From NCBI GenBank assembly GCA_913050215.1, contig CAJXBG010000011.1, forward strand, positions 1 through 60,006: a stretch of DNA of 60,006 nt. The letters run 5' to 3'. Below, piece after piece: positions 8,195 through 18,044 of the stretch. Both the position numbers and the translations under genes were made by a program. The notes beneath the pieces were generated by a model. That model was not told where the DNA came from. It worked only from the letters and a program-made list of their open reading frames with translations, and searched no databases. The number at the start of each line of letters is the position of its first letter. Position 1 is the first letter of the stretch. Origin of the DNA: an uncultured Gammaproteobacteria bacterium. GTDB lineage: Bacteria; Pseudomonadota; Gammaproteobacteria; Pseudomonadales; Azotimanducaceae.

Positions 8195-9073
8195 TCAGCC
8201 TAGCGCATTCTCAAAGGTGTGCAGCAACCGGACCCAGGCCTGCTCTGCCTGTTTTTCATGGTAGACCCGCGAGTCGGGAGGACACCAGCCATGCATTGCG
8301 CCTTCGTAGACTTCAATTTCAGCTTTCAACCCGTATTTAGCAGCGGTCTTGCGTAGCACTTCTTTGTCATTTGGCGCTCGCTCGTCATCGTTGGCAGCAA
8401 CCGCGATGAGCAAATCAGCTTGCATATTTTTTATCAGCAGATGCGGACTCGCTGCATCGTTAGTCACAAGACCACCGCCATGGAAAGAGCCTCCGGCACC
8501 AATTCGCTCCGGTAATGCAGCTGCAGTTCGCATCACCATAGGTCCACCCATGCAATAGCCCGTGGTGCCAATCTTGCGTTTAACATCAACGGCATTCTGC
8601 GCATCCAGATAGGCAACGTATGCCTTTGCATCTGTCACATTCGTTTCAGCACTCAGTGCACGATGATACGGCATCACCCTATTTCTTGTTTTGGCGTCTT
8701 GGAAACTCGCCCCTGGCTCGATGACTGGCGATCTCGCACTTCGGTAATAAGGGTTCACAACGAGTACAGCGTATCCGGATTTAGCCAACCTCTCTCCCAT
8801 CAATCTAAAGGCCGGACGTAAACCGAGGATATCTGGCCAGATGATGACTCCGGGGTATTTGCCCTTGGCAGGATGTACGAAGTAGCAGTCGGCATCGCCA
8901 TCGGGTGTATTCACCACCACATCATGGCCAGCCACTTCAAGCGCGTTGGCAACCGGAGGCAGCATTAGTATTGCGGCAGCACCTACAGCCAGCTTATTGA
9001 AATCTCGTCGGCCCATTTTCGATTCCTGAGCCAAATAACTATTGCTTTCAATAACCGTATCTTCGTCACACAT
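8195..9073 (-). CDS. dienelactone-hydrolase-family protein with Tat signal
   Basis: 292 aa from the ATG at 9071-9073, which has a strong ribosome-binding site (GAGGGTGAG); the frame itself is open 15 codons further upstream. Near residue 22 lies GRRDFNKLAVGAAA, a twin-arginine signal with a hydrophobic stretch after a longer than usual n-region, so the mature enzyme is probably periplasmic. The family triad is visible: Cys174 in GYCMGG, Asp in AANDDER and His261 in GAMHGW. Family members cleave dienelactones or other small esters/lactones; the substrate is unknown. It is divergent from the nitronate monooxygenase gene. Confidence 0.85.
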   Translation of the reverse strand: MCDEDTVIESNSYLAQESKMGRRDFNKLAVGAAAILMLPPVANALEVAGHDVVVNTPDGDADCYFVHPAKGKYPGVIIWPDILGLRPAFRLMGERLAKSGYAVLVVNPYYRSARSPVIEPGASFQDAKTRNRVMPYHRALSAETNVTDAKAYVAYLDAQNAVDVKRKIGTTGYCMGGPMVMRTAAALPERIGAGGSFHGGGLVTNDAASPHLLIKNMQADLLIAVAANDDERAPNDKEVLRKTAAKYGLKAEIEVYEGAMHGWCPPDSRVYHEKQAEQAWVRLLHTFENALG

Positions 9074-9215
9074 AATCTCACCCTCTGATTGGATATAAGT
9101 TATTGCAAATCGTTGCAATCGCTCAAATCAACCCTCGTTGCCAGTGGCAATATTACTCTGGCACTTTACGCTAACCCCATATATCTTATCTATCTATCTG
9201 ACTCAGGATCTTACC

Positions 9216-10313
9216 ATGACAAAACTCTGGAGCCCTATCTGCGAGCGCCTTGGCATTGAGAACCCCATTTTTGGTTTTGCCCATGATGTTGAGGCCGTTG
9301 CCGCCATCACCAATGCAGGAGGCTATGGTGTTTACGGTGCTACCCGCAGGTTTCCCCATGAGATAAAAGAAGAGCTTGCTGCGATACGAAAATTGGTTGG
9401 AGACAAAGCCTTTGGCGTTGATCTGGTGCTACCGCCAGGTATGCCCGAGCACAATTCCCGTGAGGCGATCGAGGCTGAAATACCGGAAGAGCACAAAGCT
9501 TTCGTAGAGAAGTTAATCGACAAGTTTCAGGTTCCCGCTGCCACTCAACCGGGCATGCGCACCCGCTTCATCAGGTCCACGGAGATAGAGGAAGAACAGA
9601 TACAGGCTGTGCTGGATTCTTCGGTCGACATGTTTGCCTGCGGTATCGGCGCTCCGGCACATGTGATGAAAGCGGCCAAAGCCAGAGGCAAAACCACACT
9701 AGCACTCATTGGCAGCCCTCACCACGTGCAAAGAGCCATAGACGCTGGTGTTGAGATACTGGTTGCCCAGGGTTACGACGCTGGCGCACACACCGGCCCA
9801 ATTGGGACCTACTCACTCGTTCCACAGATCGTGGATGCCGCCGGCGATACACCTGTACTGGTTGCCGGTGGTGTCGCTACGGGCCGACATATCGCTGCAG
9901 CATTGGCCATGGGCGCCCAAGGTGTCTGGATGGGTACAGCCTGGTTGTTGTCGAAAGAACACCAAGGCCACATGCACCCGGTTAACACCGAAAAACTGAT
10001 GGCAGCTGGCAGTGGGGATACGGTGATCACCCGATCTGAGTCAGGAAAAACCTTTCGTCAGGTCCGCACTGGGTGGAGTCAGGCATGGGAAGCCGAAGAT
10101 GCCCCTGCTCCACTGAAAATGCCTTATCAGGATGTACTCGTAGGAGACCTTCTCGGCGCGATTGAGGAGCATGATATTGAGCCACTCATTCACTCTGGTG
10201 CAGGACAAAGCATTGGCTATTTTAATGAAGTAAAGCCGGTCGCGGACATCATGAATGCGTTGGTCAACGAAACCATTGAAAGCCTAAAAAATCAATCTGG
10301 CTTTCTACGCTAA
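9216..10313 (+). CDS. nitronate monooxygenase / NPD-family FMN oxidoreductase
   Basis: 365 aa from the ATG at 9216; the frame extends to 9138, but that upstream part is not family-like. The TIM-barrel flavoenzyme motifs are visible: CERLGIENPIFGF at the start, the AQGYDAGAHTG loop that carries the family His, and GGVATGRHIAAALAMGA with GVWMGTAWL for phosphate/FMN binding. Such enzymes oxidise alkyl nitronates or are uncharacterised NPD-like oxidoreductases. The MFS transporter follows 34 bp downstream, so the two probably form one transcript. Confidence 0.85.
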   Translation: MTKLWSPICERLGIENPIFGFAHDVEAVAAITNAGGYGVYGATRRFPHEIKEELAAIRKLVGDKAFGVDLVLPPGMPEHNSREAIEAEIPEEHKAFVEKLIDKFQVPAATQPGMRTRFIRSTEIEEEQIQAVLDSSVDMFACGIGAPAHVMKAAKARGKTTLALIGSPHHVQRAIDAGVEILVAQGYDAGAHTGPIGTYSLVPQIVDAAGDTPVLVAGGVATGRHIAAALAMGAQGVWMGTAWLLSKEHQGHMHPVNTEKLMAAGSGDTVITRSESGKTFRQVRTGWSQAWEAEDAPAPLKMPYQDVLVGDLLGAIEEHDIEPLIHSGAGQSIGYFNEVKPVADIMNALVNETIESLKNQSGFLR

Positions 10314-10347
10314 ACGCCACTTTAAACGCGAAAGGAACACTACACAC

Positions 10348-11613
10348 TTGTCAGGCTCATTCGCCCCGCTGATCAATCGCGACTTCCGATATCTATTATT
10401 GGGTTTTGCTATTGGTCAAATGTTGATGCCATTACAATTCATCACGCAAATTCTCTGGGTTCAGCACTTCGCCCCGCCTGAAATCTGGCTTATCCTCGTG
10501 GCCTTCATTGCAACCAGCAGAGGCGTAGGCGCGCTGGCTTTCGGCCTTTATGGCGGTGCCCTTGCAGATCGATACAACCGCAAAAATATTTTACTGGTGA
10601 TCTTGTCATTGCAGATTGTCACCACAGCGGGCATCGCTATGTTGATGTTATACAGTGTTGGAGACACCTTTAGTTTTATTATTTTCTTTCTCCTGACATT
10701 CCTAAGTTCAGGATTACAAAGTATCGATGGGCCGACTCGACTGGCAATTTTGCCCGATGTACTCGGGCCTGCATTGACCCCAGCGGGCATGTCTCTCAAT
10801 CAAGTTGCAGGTCAAGTAGCGATGCCCCTCGCCATGCTCTTCACTGGCATGCTAATAGACGGGCTTGGTTTTGGCGGTGCCTATCTGTTTAGCATAGCGG
10901 GTCTAATCCTTTCCATCATTTGCATCAACTTGATGTCATATGCGCCCCATGACGAACAGATATCGAAAGCGGACCAAAGGTATGGTGTTAGCGAAGCATT
11001 CAACGATGTAAAAATGGGATTGCAATACGCAAGAGGTCACACAGTCATTCTCTGGGTCATCATTTTGATCGTTGCCATGATGAGTTTTGGTTACCCCGCA
11101 ACCGCTAGTCTTGGGCCCACTTGGGTCACTACGGTTGTCGGTGTCGAAATCGCCGAAATGGGTTACGTTGTGATGTTCTGGGGTGTTGGGTCACTTATCG
11201 CGGCCATGCTTATGACTAAATTTGCTTCGATTAAACAGCGCGGATTTATGCTGGTCGCAGGCGCACTTATATTCTCGTTATCTTTTGTTTTTTTCGTTTC
11301 CGATCATACGCCAATCAACGCCATCATCGGCAATCTTGGATTAGGCATTGGCATGACAACAACCATGGTCTCAAGCACGATTCTGATCCAGCACTTAGTG
11401 CCTAATGAGTTCAGGGGGCGGATCATGAGCATATTCCAAATGAACATGGCTTTTGCACAGCTGATGACCATGCCTGTCGCGTTACTCGGTCAATGGTTAA
11501 CCCTACCGGTATTATTCCCATTGCTGGCAATCACAACACTTGCCCTCGTCACGCTCATCATCATTTTTCAACCTCAGGTCAGGCGCGCCGAGGTCTTGCA
11601 GTCTTCTCAATAA
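10348..11613 (+). CDS. MFS transporter, MFS_3/EntS-like, TTG start
   Basis: 421 aa with about 12 hydrophobic segments. The opening APLINRDFRYLLLG and the GALADRYNRKN loop between TM2 and TM3 are typical of the MFS_3 subgroup (EntS-like and drug exporters). The start codon is TTG at 10348, supported by AAAGGAAC 9 nt upstream; no ATG lies near it. It follows the nitronate monooxygenase gene in the same direction. The substrate is unknown; export of a small metabolite is the usual role. Confidence 0.85.
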   Translation: MSGSFAPLINRDFRYLLLGFAIGQMLMPLQFITQILWVQHFAPPEIWLILVAFIATSRGVGALAFGLYGGALADRYNRKNILLVILSLQIVTTAGIAMLMLYSVGDTFSFIIFFLLTFLSSGLQSIDGPTRLAILPDVLGPALTPAGMSLNQVAGQVAMPLAMLFTGMLIDGLGFGGAYLFSIAGLILSIICINLMSYAPHDEQISKADQRYGVSEAFNDVKMGLQYARGHTVILWVIILIVAMMSFGYPATASLGPTWVTTVVGVEIAEMGYVVMFWGVGSLIAAMLMTKFASIKQRGFMLVAGALIFSLSFVFFVSDHTPINAIIGNLGLGIGMTTTMVSSTILIQHLVPNEFRGRIMSIFQMNMAFAQLMTMPVALLGQWLTLPVLFPLLAITTLALVTLIIIFQPQVRRAEVLQSSQ

Positions 11614-11753
11614 CCACCTGAGCGCTCGACAAACAAGTCACTGAGTTTACATCGGGAAACGACGACCCATGCGCTTGCATACCAAGCTCGAAACCAGAGT
11701 ATCGCCGCAGACGTGCACCTAAAGATTAAAGGTGAGAACCAAGCAGACCAAAA

Positions 11754-12707
11754 TCACACATCATTCAACAAATTTTTTATGAGCTTGATCTTTCGCAGAC
11801 CCACGACCTGACCCGAGTTCATACTCCAACAGGTACTCAACACCTGATCGATGAAAGTCACCATGGCAAGGTGATGCCGATCAAATCCGGTTATGTTATT
11901 GAACACCTTTAGTCGCTCTTCAAGAATCAACATAATCTCTTTATCGGTGGCATCACCCAATGACGTTGCACTCGGAATTTCATCTTCGATAAAGTTCTGG
12001 ATAAACCTGCCGCACTCTATTATTTTCGGTCCAATCACTCCTTTAGGGTCAATAGCAACCCAACCCACCGCGTCATCGCGCAAAATGTTTTCGTGATGTA
12101 AATCTCCATGTAAAAGGAATGTTTCAGGGTAAGTCGTTTTAATCTCAGCATACAAAGACTCGGTCAGATTGATGAAACCCAGAAAATGATCGTTGCTTTT
12201 TGTATGATTTCTAAAGCGACTGAAAGCCAAACTTAACCATTCATCAAAAGTTGGCAACCCATCAATAGCAACAGCCGGAACAGGCAACGCATTCATCAAC
12301 TCAATGCTAACCTGCGAGCCTGTCGCCTCATTTCTGTCTGCCCTGAATCCATACGCCCGAAGATTCGTACCAGGGAAAATCCGATCCATCAGGATGGCGC
12401 CAGATTTGTCATCCCAATCAATCACCCGCACGGCATGCCGACCCTCGTAGTAACGCAAGGCAAGCAATTCTGTTTTCTGCTCAGGATGAGGCACCCCGAC
12501 CTTGAGCACGACAGGATGCCCCTCCCGAGTTTCCGCATAATGAATCATATTAATCGGCAGCCCTGCGGAGGCGGTTCCCAACAGTTTTAACCCCCAACGG
12601 TCAACACAATCCGCCATCAGCGATGGATAAGCATTTACCCACGCCACACCAGCAGACTTGAACTCAGCAACAATCGCTTTGTGTTTCAGTGAAGGCAACT
12701 CGTACAT
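11754..12707 (-). CDS. APH(6)/hydroxyurea-phosphotransferase-like kinase
   Basis: 317 aa from the ATG at 12705-12707, chosen because AGGTGGA lies just upstream; a GTG 9 nt earlier overlaps that site. The kinase catalytic loop HGDLHHENILRD and the metal-binding AIDPKG that follows match the streptomycin 6-kinase/hydroxyurea phosphotransferase family (aminoglycoside-phosphotransferase-like fold). N-terminal ATP-binding features (VVLKVGVPHPE, LLALRYYEG) are present. Chromosomal members often have no known substrate, so it should not be read as a resistance gene. It stands alone. Confidence 0.82.
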   Translation of the reverse strand: MYELPSLKHKAIVAEFKSAGVAWVNAYPSLMADCVDRWGLKLLGTASAGLPINMIHYAETREGHPVVLKVGVPHPEQKTELLALRYYEGRHAVRVIDWDDKSGAILMDRIFPGTNLRAYGFRADRNEATGSQVSIELMNALPVPAVAIDGLPTFDEWLSLAFSRFRNHTKSNDHFLGFINLTESLYAEIKTTYPETFLLHGDLHHENILRDDAVGWVAIDPKGVIGPKIIECGRFIQNFIEDEIPSATSLGDATDKEIMLILEERLKVFNNITGFDRHHLAMVTFIDQVLSTCWSMNSGQVVGLRKIKLIKNLLNDV

Positions 12708-12879
12708 GGAATCCACCTGAAAGGTATACCATCATTGTGCACAACCGTGCGCACCTCACAAGAATTGATTAAATTTCCTCATCAACAGGTTTTTATAGCT
12801 CATCGGGCGCAGAGTTTGTAGGATGAGCGACCGCGTCGAACGTCATCGCCACTAACCCCCGAATAAACCAGGACTTTTA

Positions 12880-13557
12880 ATGAGTAGTTGGGAGCTAATA
12901 GATACCGCCGCTATCCCGAACAATGGTGGAGAGCTGCGTCTGTTCAAACGAAACCAAGAGTTTGTTATCAGGATTAAAAGCAGCCCTGGCGACCTGATGA
13001 GCAGCCGAACACACGGTTCAGAGGATGCGCTGGGGGAATTAGCATGCCGGCCCTTTTCAGAAAAACAATCTGCATCTGTACTTGTTGGCGGGCTTGGCAT
13101 GGGATTTACGCTGGCGGCTGCACTCGCGGCACTGCCCAACAATGCCAGGGCGACAGTCGCTGAGCTGGTCCCCGGCGTAGTGAAATGGAACCAGGAACTG
13201 GTCGGTGAATTTGCCAGCAACCCATTAAAAGACAAACGGGTCACGGTACTGGAAGTAGATGTCGCAAATCTGATATCGGAGAACGCTGGCGCCTATGACG
13301 CCATCATGCTGGATGTAGACAATGGTCCGGAGGGACTGACGCATCCCCAAAATGACAACCTGTACTCAATTGATGGTCTGAAAATGGCCAAGAAAGCGCT
13401 CAAAAAGTCAGGTATTCTCGCCATATGGTCGGCTTCGCCATCGGATAAATTCACAAATCTGTTAAAAAAATCCGGATTTAGCGTTGAAGTAAAGCGCGTT
13501 CGAGCGCACCAGGGAAAGGGTGCCCGCCACATTATCTGGGTTGCACAAAAGAAGTAA
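12880..13557 (+). CDS. spermidine-synthase-like methyltransferase-fold protein
   Basis: 225 aa. SVLVGGLGMGFTLAAAL (about 66-82) is the glycine-rich nucleotide loop of spermidine-synthase-like proteins, followed by AELVPGVVKWN (motif II acid) and AIMLDVDNGPEG at the position of the polyamine-synthase catalytic loop. It lacks the N-terminal beta domain and the GGGDG/D-x-x-D pattern of true SpeE, so an actual polyamine role is uncertain. ATG at 12880 follows CAGGAC. Nothing nearby is polyamine-related. Confidence 0.75.
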   Translation: MSSWELIDTAAIPNNGGELRLFKRNQEFVIRIKSSPGDLMSSRTHGSEDALGELACRPFSEKQSASVLVGGLGMGFTLAAALAALPNNARATVAELVPGVVKWNQELVGEFASNPLKDKRVTVLEVDVANLISENAGAYDAIMLDVDNGPEGLTHPQNDNLYSIDGLKMAKKALKKSGILAIWSASPSDKFTNLLKKSGFSVEVKRVRAHQGKGARHIIWVAQKK

Positions 13558-13651
13558 TTGATGCTTTTGACGCCATGATAGTTTCGATCAGCGTAAGCTT
13601 TCGGTTACACTTTCAATACTACTTCAGGCTGAAGCCAATTCAGGAATACGA

Positions 13652-15118
13652 ATGAAATCGACACTGATTAGCGACACACCCAGCACACTGCCCTCTGACG
13701 ATGACCACCCCTACAGAACAGGGCCCTGGGCACCCAACATGCGGGAATATGATGTCATTGAGCCGACGGTACTCGGTGAAATACCGCCTGATCTGAACGG
13801 TGTTTACATCCGCAATACTGAAAACCCGGTACACGATTCACTCGGCCGCTATCATCCCTTCGATGGTGACGGCATGCTGCACTCGATCAGCTTCGAGAAT
13901 GGCCGCTGCGAATATCGTAATCGGTTTATGCCAACCGATGGGTTGGCCGCTGAAAATACTGAAGGCAAACCCCTATGGGCAGGGCTTCGGGAGCGACCGG
14001 ATAAATCGCTGCGAGATGGTTGCGGCGCCAGAACAAAACTCAAAGATTCCTCCAGCACAGATGTGGTTGTGCACGGTGGCGTTGCGGCAACCAGCTTCTA
14101 TCAGTGCGGCGACATCTACGAAACGGATCCAATCACCCTCGAACCTCTTGGTAAAGCAAATTGGGTCAAGGGCGTGACGCCTGGCTGGGGAGTCTCCGCT
14201 CACACTAAAGTCGACGAAGCAACGGGAGAAATGTTGTTTTTCAACTATTCCACGCAAGCACCTTATATGCACTATGGCGTGGTTGATAATAACAGAGAGT
14301 TAGTTCATTACATTCCGGTTGAGTTGCCCGGCCCGCGCCTGCCACATGATATGGCATTCACAACTAACTACGCTATCTTGAACGATTTACCCTTGTTCTG
14401 GGACGACGAGGCATTGAAACAGGGTGCCTATGCGGTTCGATTTCATCGACTGCCGAGTCGTTTTGCCATCGTGCCTCGACGAGGAAGACCAGAAGACATC
14501 GTTTGGTTCGAAGCAGCGCCAGCGTATGTGTTGCACTGGATAAACGCGTTTGAGCAAGGTGATGAAATAATTCTCGATGGATACAAGCAAGACCCAGCAA
14601 AAGGCACCGTCACTCACGGTCTGCCAGATGGACTCAAACCGTTTACGATGTTGGACATAAATGCGATAGGCGCGCACGCTTATCGTTGGCGCTTTAACAT
14701 GAAAACCGGTGCAGTCATCGAAGGACCACTGGAGGAGGCGCTGTCAGAATTTGGCATGATAAACCCGAAGGTTGCAGGCAAACCCTACAAGTATTCTTGG
14801 GCAATGACGACGAAACCAGGGTGGTTTCTTTTTGATGGCCTTGTTCGACTGGATGCAACCACAGGGCAACGCCAACAATATAAATTTCCAGATGGGGTTT
14901 TTGCCAGCGAAAGTCCGATGGCACCATCACCCGCAGGGACCGGCGAAGACGACGGCTATGTCATCACCTACACGACAGACATGAACACCGATAGCTCTCA
15001 GTGTCAGATATTTGATGCCAAAGACATCGGCACGGGCCCCATCGCCAGAATTGAACTTCCCCAAAGGATTTGTGTTGGGACACACTCTTACTGGGCGAGT
15101 GCCGACACTAAACGCTAG
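13652..15118 (+). CDS. carotenoid cleavage oxygenase (RPE65/CCO family)
   Basis: 488 aa. Four iron-binding histidines typical of the seven-bladed-propeller CCO family are in place: His184 (SAHTK), His232 (LPHDMAFT), His295 (VLHWINAFE) and His478 (GTHSYW). N-terminal LNGVYIRNTENP and HPFDGDGMLHS also match. Bacterial members cleave apocarotenoids or stilbene-type double bonds with O2; the substrate cannot be told. No signal peptide is seen. CAGGAATACGA gives a ribosome-binding site. Its 3' end overlaps the convergent alcohol dehydrogenase gene by 4 bp. Confidence 0.9.
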   Translation: MKSTLISDTPSTLPSDDDHPYRTGPWAPNMREYDVIEPTVLGEIPPDLNGVYIRNTENPVHDSLGRYHPFDGDGMLHSISFENGRCEYRNRFMPTDGLAAENTEGKPLWAGLRERPDKSLRDGCGARTKLKDSSSTDVVVHGGVAATSFYQCGDIYETDPITLEPLGKANWVKGVTPGWGVSAHTKVDEATGEMLFFNYSTQAPYMHYGVVDNNRELVHYIPVELPGPRLPHDMAFTTNYAILNDLPLFWDDEALKQGAYAVRFHRLPSRFAIVPRRGRPEDIVWFEAAPAYVLHWINAFEQGDEIILDGYKQDPAKGTVTHGLPDGLKPFTMLDINAIGAHAYRWRFNMKTGAVIEGPLEEALSEFGMINPKVAGKPYKYSWAMTTKPGWFLFDGLVRLDATTGQRQQYKFPDGVFASESPMAPSPAGTGEDDGYVITYTTDMNTDSSQCQIFDAKDIGTGPIARIELPQRICVGTHSYWASADTKR

Positions 15119-16119
15119 GGAGTAAACACAACCTTCACCGCTTCGTCAGCCAGCAATTGCGTCTCATAGGCGTTACTTGCCTGCTCCAGTGGAAATTGGT
15201 GACTGACGAGCGGCATTCGATCTATTTTTCCGGCACTAATCAGCTCTGCAGATTCTACAAACTCTTCCATCGTCCATGCCCAGGACCCTAGAAGCTGAAG
15301 CCCTTTTCTAACAACAATATTATAGTCAATGCTGACATCCTGCTCGTACACTGCAACGACAACCACTCTCCCGTTAACACTAGCAATCGAAAGCGCCTGT
15401 TCCAGTACACTTTTACCCTTAAAGTTTTTGCCCATACCGGCACTGTCGTATACCGCATCTATTTTGCCATCAACCGCTTCCACAACACCAAGCTGCGTCG
15501 CATCGGTGAGCGCAAGTATTTCTTGCACGGCATCAGTTTCCCTGGCATTAATTGTGATATCAGCACCCAGCTCTTTTGCCTTTGCGAGGCGCTTGTCTGA
15601 CAAATCAACAACAATCACCCTCGCAGAAGACCTTGCTTTTATACACTGCAAAATACCGAGCCCAATGATGCCTGCACCCATGACCACATGAGTTTCTCCA
15701 TCCTCTGCTTTACCAAGATTCGCCGCATGCAGGGATGTCGCTAACGGCTCAGTCGTAGCGGCTTCGACAAAACTCACGCTATCGTCAAGGTGCACGATGT
15801 TTTTAGCCATCTCTGCTGACAATCTCACGAACTCTGCATTTCCGCCCATGCCTACCGCTGTGACCCGATCACCAATACTGACACCAGGGACTTCTCCGCA
15901 TATATCCGCAACTTCACCGCTGAACTCATGTCCCATGACCCTGCCTGATTCAATCCGGTTACCAAGATCAAGGAACATACCGTGACGATAAGTGTGCAAA
16001 TCAGAGCCACAGATACCGCATGCTTTAACTCGGAGCAACACCTCACCTTCTTTCAACTGAGGTCTCTCTACCTCTTCAAAACGAACATCTCTTGGTCCAT
16101 GAAAGACTGCTGCCTTCAT
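15115..16119 (-). CDS. zinc-dependent MDR alcohol dehydrogenase
   Basis: 334 aa from the ATG at 16117-16119, which AGGAG precedes by 8 nt; a GTG 9 nt earlier overlaps that site. Catalytic zinc ligands are visible in ACGICGSDLH and MGHEFSGEV, and the Rossmann loop is VVMGAGIIGLG. The four-Cys structural zinc lobe is absent between HEFSGEV and the next domain, as in sorbitol-dehydrogenase-like members. It probably oxidises a polyol or secondary alcohol with NAD(P). It converges on the carotenoid oxygenase gene and might act on its aldehyde products, but only position suggests that. Confidence 0.87.
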   Translation of the reverse strand: MKAAVFHGPRDVRFEEVERPQLKEGEVLLRVKACGICGSDLHTYRHGMFLDLGNRIESGRVMGHEFSGEVADICGEVPGVSIGDRVTAVGMGGNAEFVRLSAEMAKNIVHLDDSVSFVEAATTEPLATSLHAANLGKAEDGETHVVMGAGIIGLGILQCIKARSSARVIVVDLSDKRLAKAKELGADITINARETDAVQEILALTDATQLGVVEAVDGKIDAVYDSAGMGKNFKGKSVLEQALSIASVNGRVVVVAVYEQDVSIDYNIVVRKGLQLLGSWAWTMEEFVESAELISAGKIDRMPLVSHQFPLEQASNAYETQLLADEAVKVVFTP

Positions 16120-16204
16120 CTTCTTCACTCCTGCTGCCCGCTAAACTCCCGAACAAGGGAGAAGCGTTAAATGATATTTCTACAGAAACCCTACTCTTAG
16201 AAAA

Positions 16205-17221
16205 CTATTCATCAAGTACTTTGGAATCTTCGAATTTGCCATCACCCTGTTTCTCTCGATCACCAATGATAATTTCGTCACCTGATAATGTTATCTCCAT
16301 AAAATCATGCGCGACCGTCAAGGGGCCATCGTAATAGGGTCTAGTTAACTTTATTAAATCTTCTGCCGTAGTACCCGGGGGAATGATATGGGAGTAAATA
16401 GCCATCTTCGGTCTGGATTTTGCAAACACAAAGCCTACCTCGGCCGGTGTTGAATGGACACTTAAACTCACGTTCGCCAAGTTGGCTTCAGGCGTCGCTC
16501 CAGGAGAAGGCACCTGAACCTCATGGATCAAAAGATCGACACCCTGACCATATTTGAGGATGTCACTTTTTGTTGAAGTTTTCGTATCTCCGGAGAAAAC
16601 GACTGAATGCCCCTTGTAATCCACACGATAGCCAAGGGTTTCACCGCGCAACCCTAACAATTCACGCGTTTTCAAATCAACTGGCATATGTTCGACCTGA
16701 AATGCGGTAATGCGGAGCCCCTGTTGCTCTAAGATCACGCCCTCTGAAACCTCTTTTACGACAAGTTCACTACCTTCGACGGGTACACCAACCATCACCC
16801 GATAGTCGATATCCCACTGGTAAGCCTTTTGGATATGTTCCATCATACTTTTGATACCACTCGGCCCCTGCACAACCAGAGGCACTCGCCTGCCAAACAA
16901 CCAACCGCTTAGCCAGGCGCTGGAGATGCTCACGGTGTGATCGAAATGAAGGTGGGTCACCAGCACATGATCCACACCAGAGATTGCCTCAAAGCCGCCC
17001 GCTTCAAACAGTCGCTCCCGCATGCCCGGCCCAGCATCTACCAGAATTCTATGATCACCCGCTTCGATTAGAATACTTGGACCGTACCTTTCGGTTGAGG
17101 GTCTTGGAGCACCGGTGCCAAGGAACGTGAGCTTCATCACATCATTATCCGCACTAACCACAGGGTTTTTAGCTGCGGCGTCGGCAACCATGCTTAACGT
17201 CATCGATACCATCAAGGCCAA
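16205..17221 (-). CDS. exported metallo-beta-lactamase-fold hydrolase
   Basis: 338 aa if it starts at the TTG at 17221; an ATG lies at 17212. The zinc motif HLHFDHT is complete, with FLGTGAPRPSTERYG at the start of the domain as in RNase Z/arylsulfatase-type enzymes, then SGDTKTS and a C-terminal IYSHIIPPG. The N-terminus (ALMVSMTLSMVADAAAKN) is the hydrophobic core and cleavage region of a signal peptide, so the enzyme should be periplasmic and not a tRNA-processing RNase Z. The frame continues upstream with two lysines and more hydrophobic residues but no standard start codon, so the true start is unclear. Confidence 0.82.
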   Translation of the reverse strand: MALMVSMTLSMVADAAAKNPVVSADNDVMKLTFLGTGAPRPSTERYGPSILIEAGDHRILVDAGPGMRERLFEAGGFEAISGVDHVLVTHLHFDHTVSISSAWLSGWLFGRRVPLVVQGPSGIKSMMEHIQKAYQWDIDYRVMVGVPVEGSELVVKEVSEGVILEQQGLRITAFQVEHMPVDLKTRELLGLRGETLGYRVDYKGHSVVFSGDTKTSTKSDILKYGQGVDLLIHEVQVPSPGATPEANLANVSLSVHSTPAEVGFVFAKSRPKMAIYSHIIPPGTTAEDLIKLTRPYYDGPLTVAHDFMEITLSGDEIIIGDREKQGDGKFEDSKVLDE

Positions 17222-17339
17222 TACAGACTGAGTGATTATTTTTATGATCTTCTCATCGCTACTTATGTTTTCACTCGGTACTATATGATAATCATTCGGC
17301 GGCTAACAACTATTCCACTCAGCGGAAGTGATCAAACAC

Positions 17340-18044
17340 ATGCGGATTGCCTTTATTTCAGACCTGCACTCGTGCCTCAAAGCACTTGATGATGTTCTTC
17401 TGGACTGCGAAAAACGAGGTGTCGACAAAATCTACTGCCTTGGTGACGTCATTGATATGGGCCCGGAACCCGAGCAGGTTGTGGCGCGGCTTCGAGGCCT
17501 AAACATCCCAACCATCAGAGGCAATCATGATTCACTTGATGAAAACCCAGAAATTCCTCTGCTAAGAGACATCGAAGACTGGACGAGAGAGCGGCTGACC
17601 GAAGATGCTTACGAATGGCTTCAATCTCTACCAATCTCGATAATTGAAGAAGTCGATCAGCTTAGATTATTGATGGTGCACGGTTCGCCAGACTCCATTA
17701 CTGAAGGGCTGCTGGCGGAAACACCTTCGAAAAAAATCAACGCGTGGCTCGAACAACACGATGCGGACATCATATTAGCAGGGCATACGCATGTGCCGCT
17801 CGTTCGCCATCTGCGGGCGGGAATCGCCGTAAATACTGGCAGTACCTCCATTCCTTTTGAAGAGGCCGATGTGCTTCCACCCATCGGGTTGCCATACTCC
17901 GACTATGCCATCGTGGATATACGCGACAGCACCCCCAGCATCGAACAAATTCGCATACCGTTCAATTTCGAGGCGCTGGAGACAGCCGTCGAAGAAGCAG
18001 GCATGCCGCATGCTGAGGAATTCTTGGGCACGTGGCGGCGGTAA
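17340..18044 (+). CDS. YfcE/MJ0936-like metallophosphoesterase
   Basis: 234 aa from the ATG at 17340, served by CGGAAG 11 nt upstream; a GTG at 17328 overlaps that site. Calcineurin-like metal motifs appear in order: SDLHS, GDVIDMGPEPEQ, GNHDS, HGSPDS and GHTHVP. Short members of this family hydrolyse phosphodiesters or phosphoproteins in the cytoplasm. No partner gene is evident. It is divergent from the metallo-beta-lactamase-fold gene. Confidence 0.87.
   Translation: MRIAFISDLHSCLKALDDVLLDCEKRGVDKIYCLGDVIDMGPEPEQVVARLRGLNIPTIRGNHDSLDENPEIPLLRDIEDWTRERLTEDAYEWLQSLPISIIEEVDQLRLLMVHGSPDSITEGLLAETPSKKINAWLEQHDADIILAGHTHVPLVRHLRAGIAVNTGSTSIPFEEADVLPPIGLPYSDYAIVDIRDSTPSIEQIRIPFNFEALETAVEEAGMPHAEEFLGTWRR

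Noticed and set aside
11754-12707. Possible aminoglycoside resistance gene (APH(6)-like).
   Set aside because: The family contains many chromosomal kinases without resistance function, and no mobile element or resistance gene is near.
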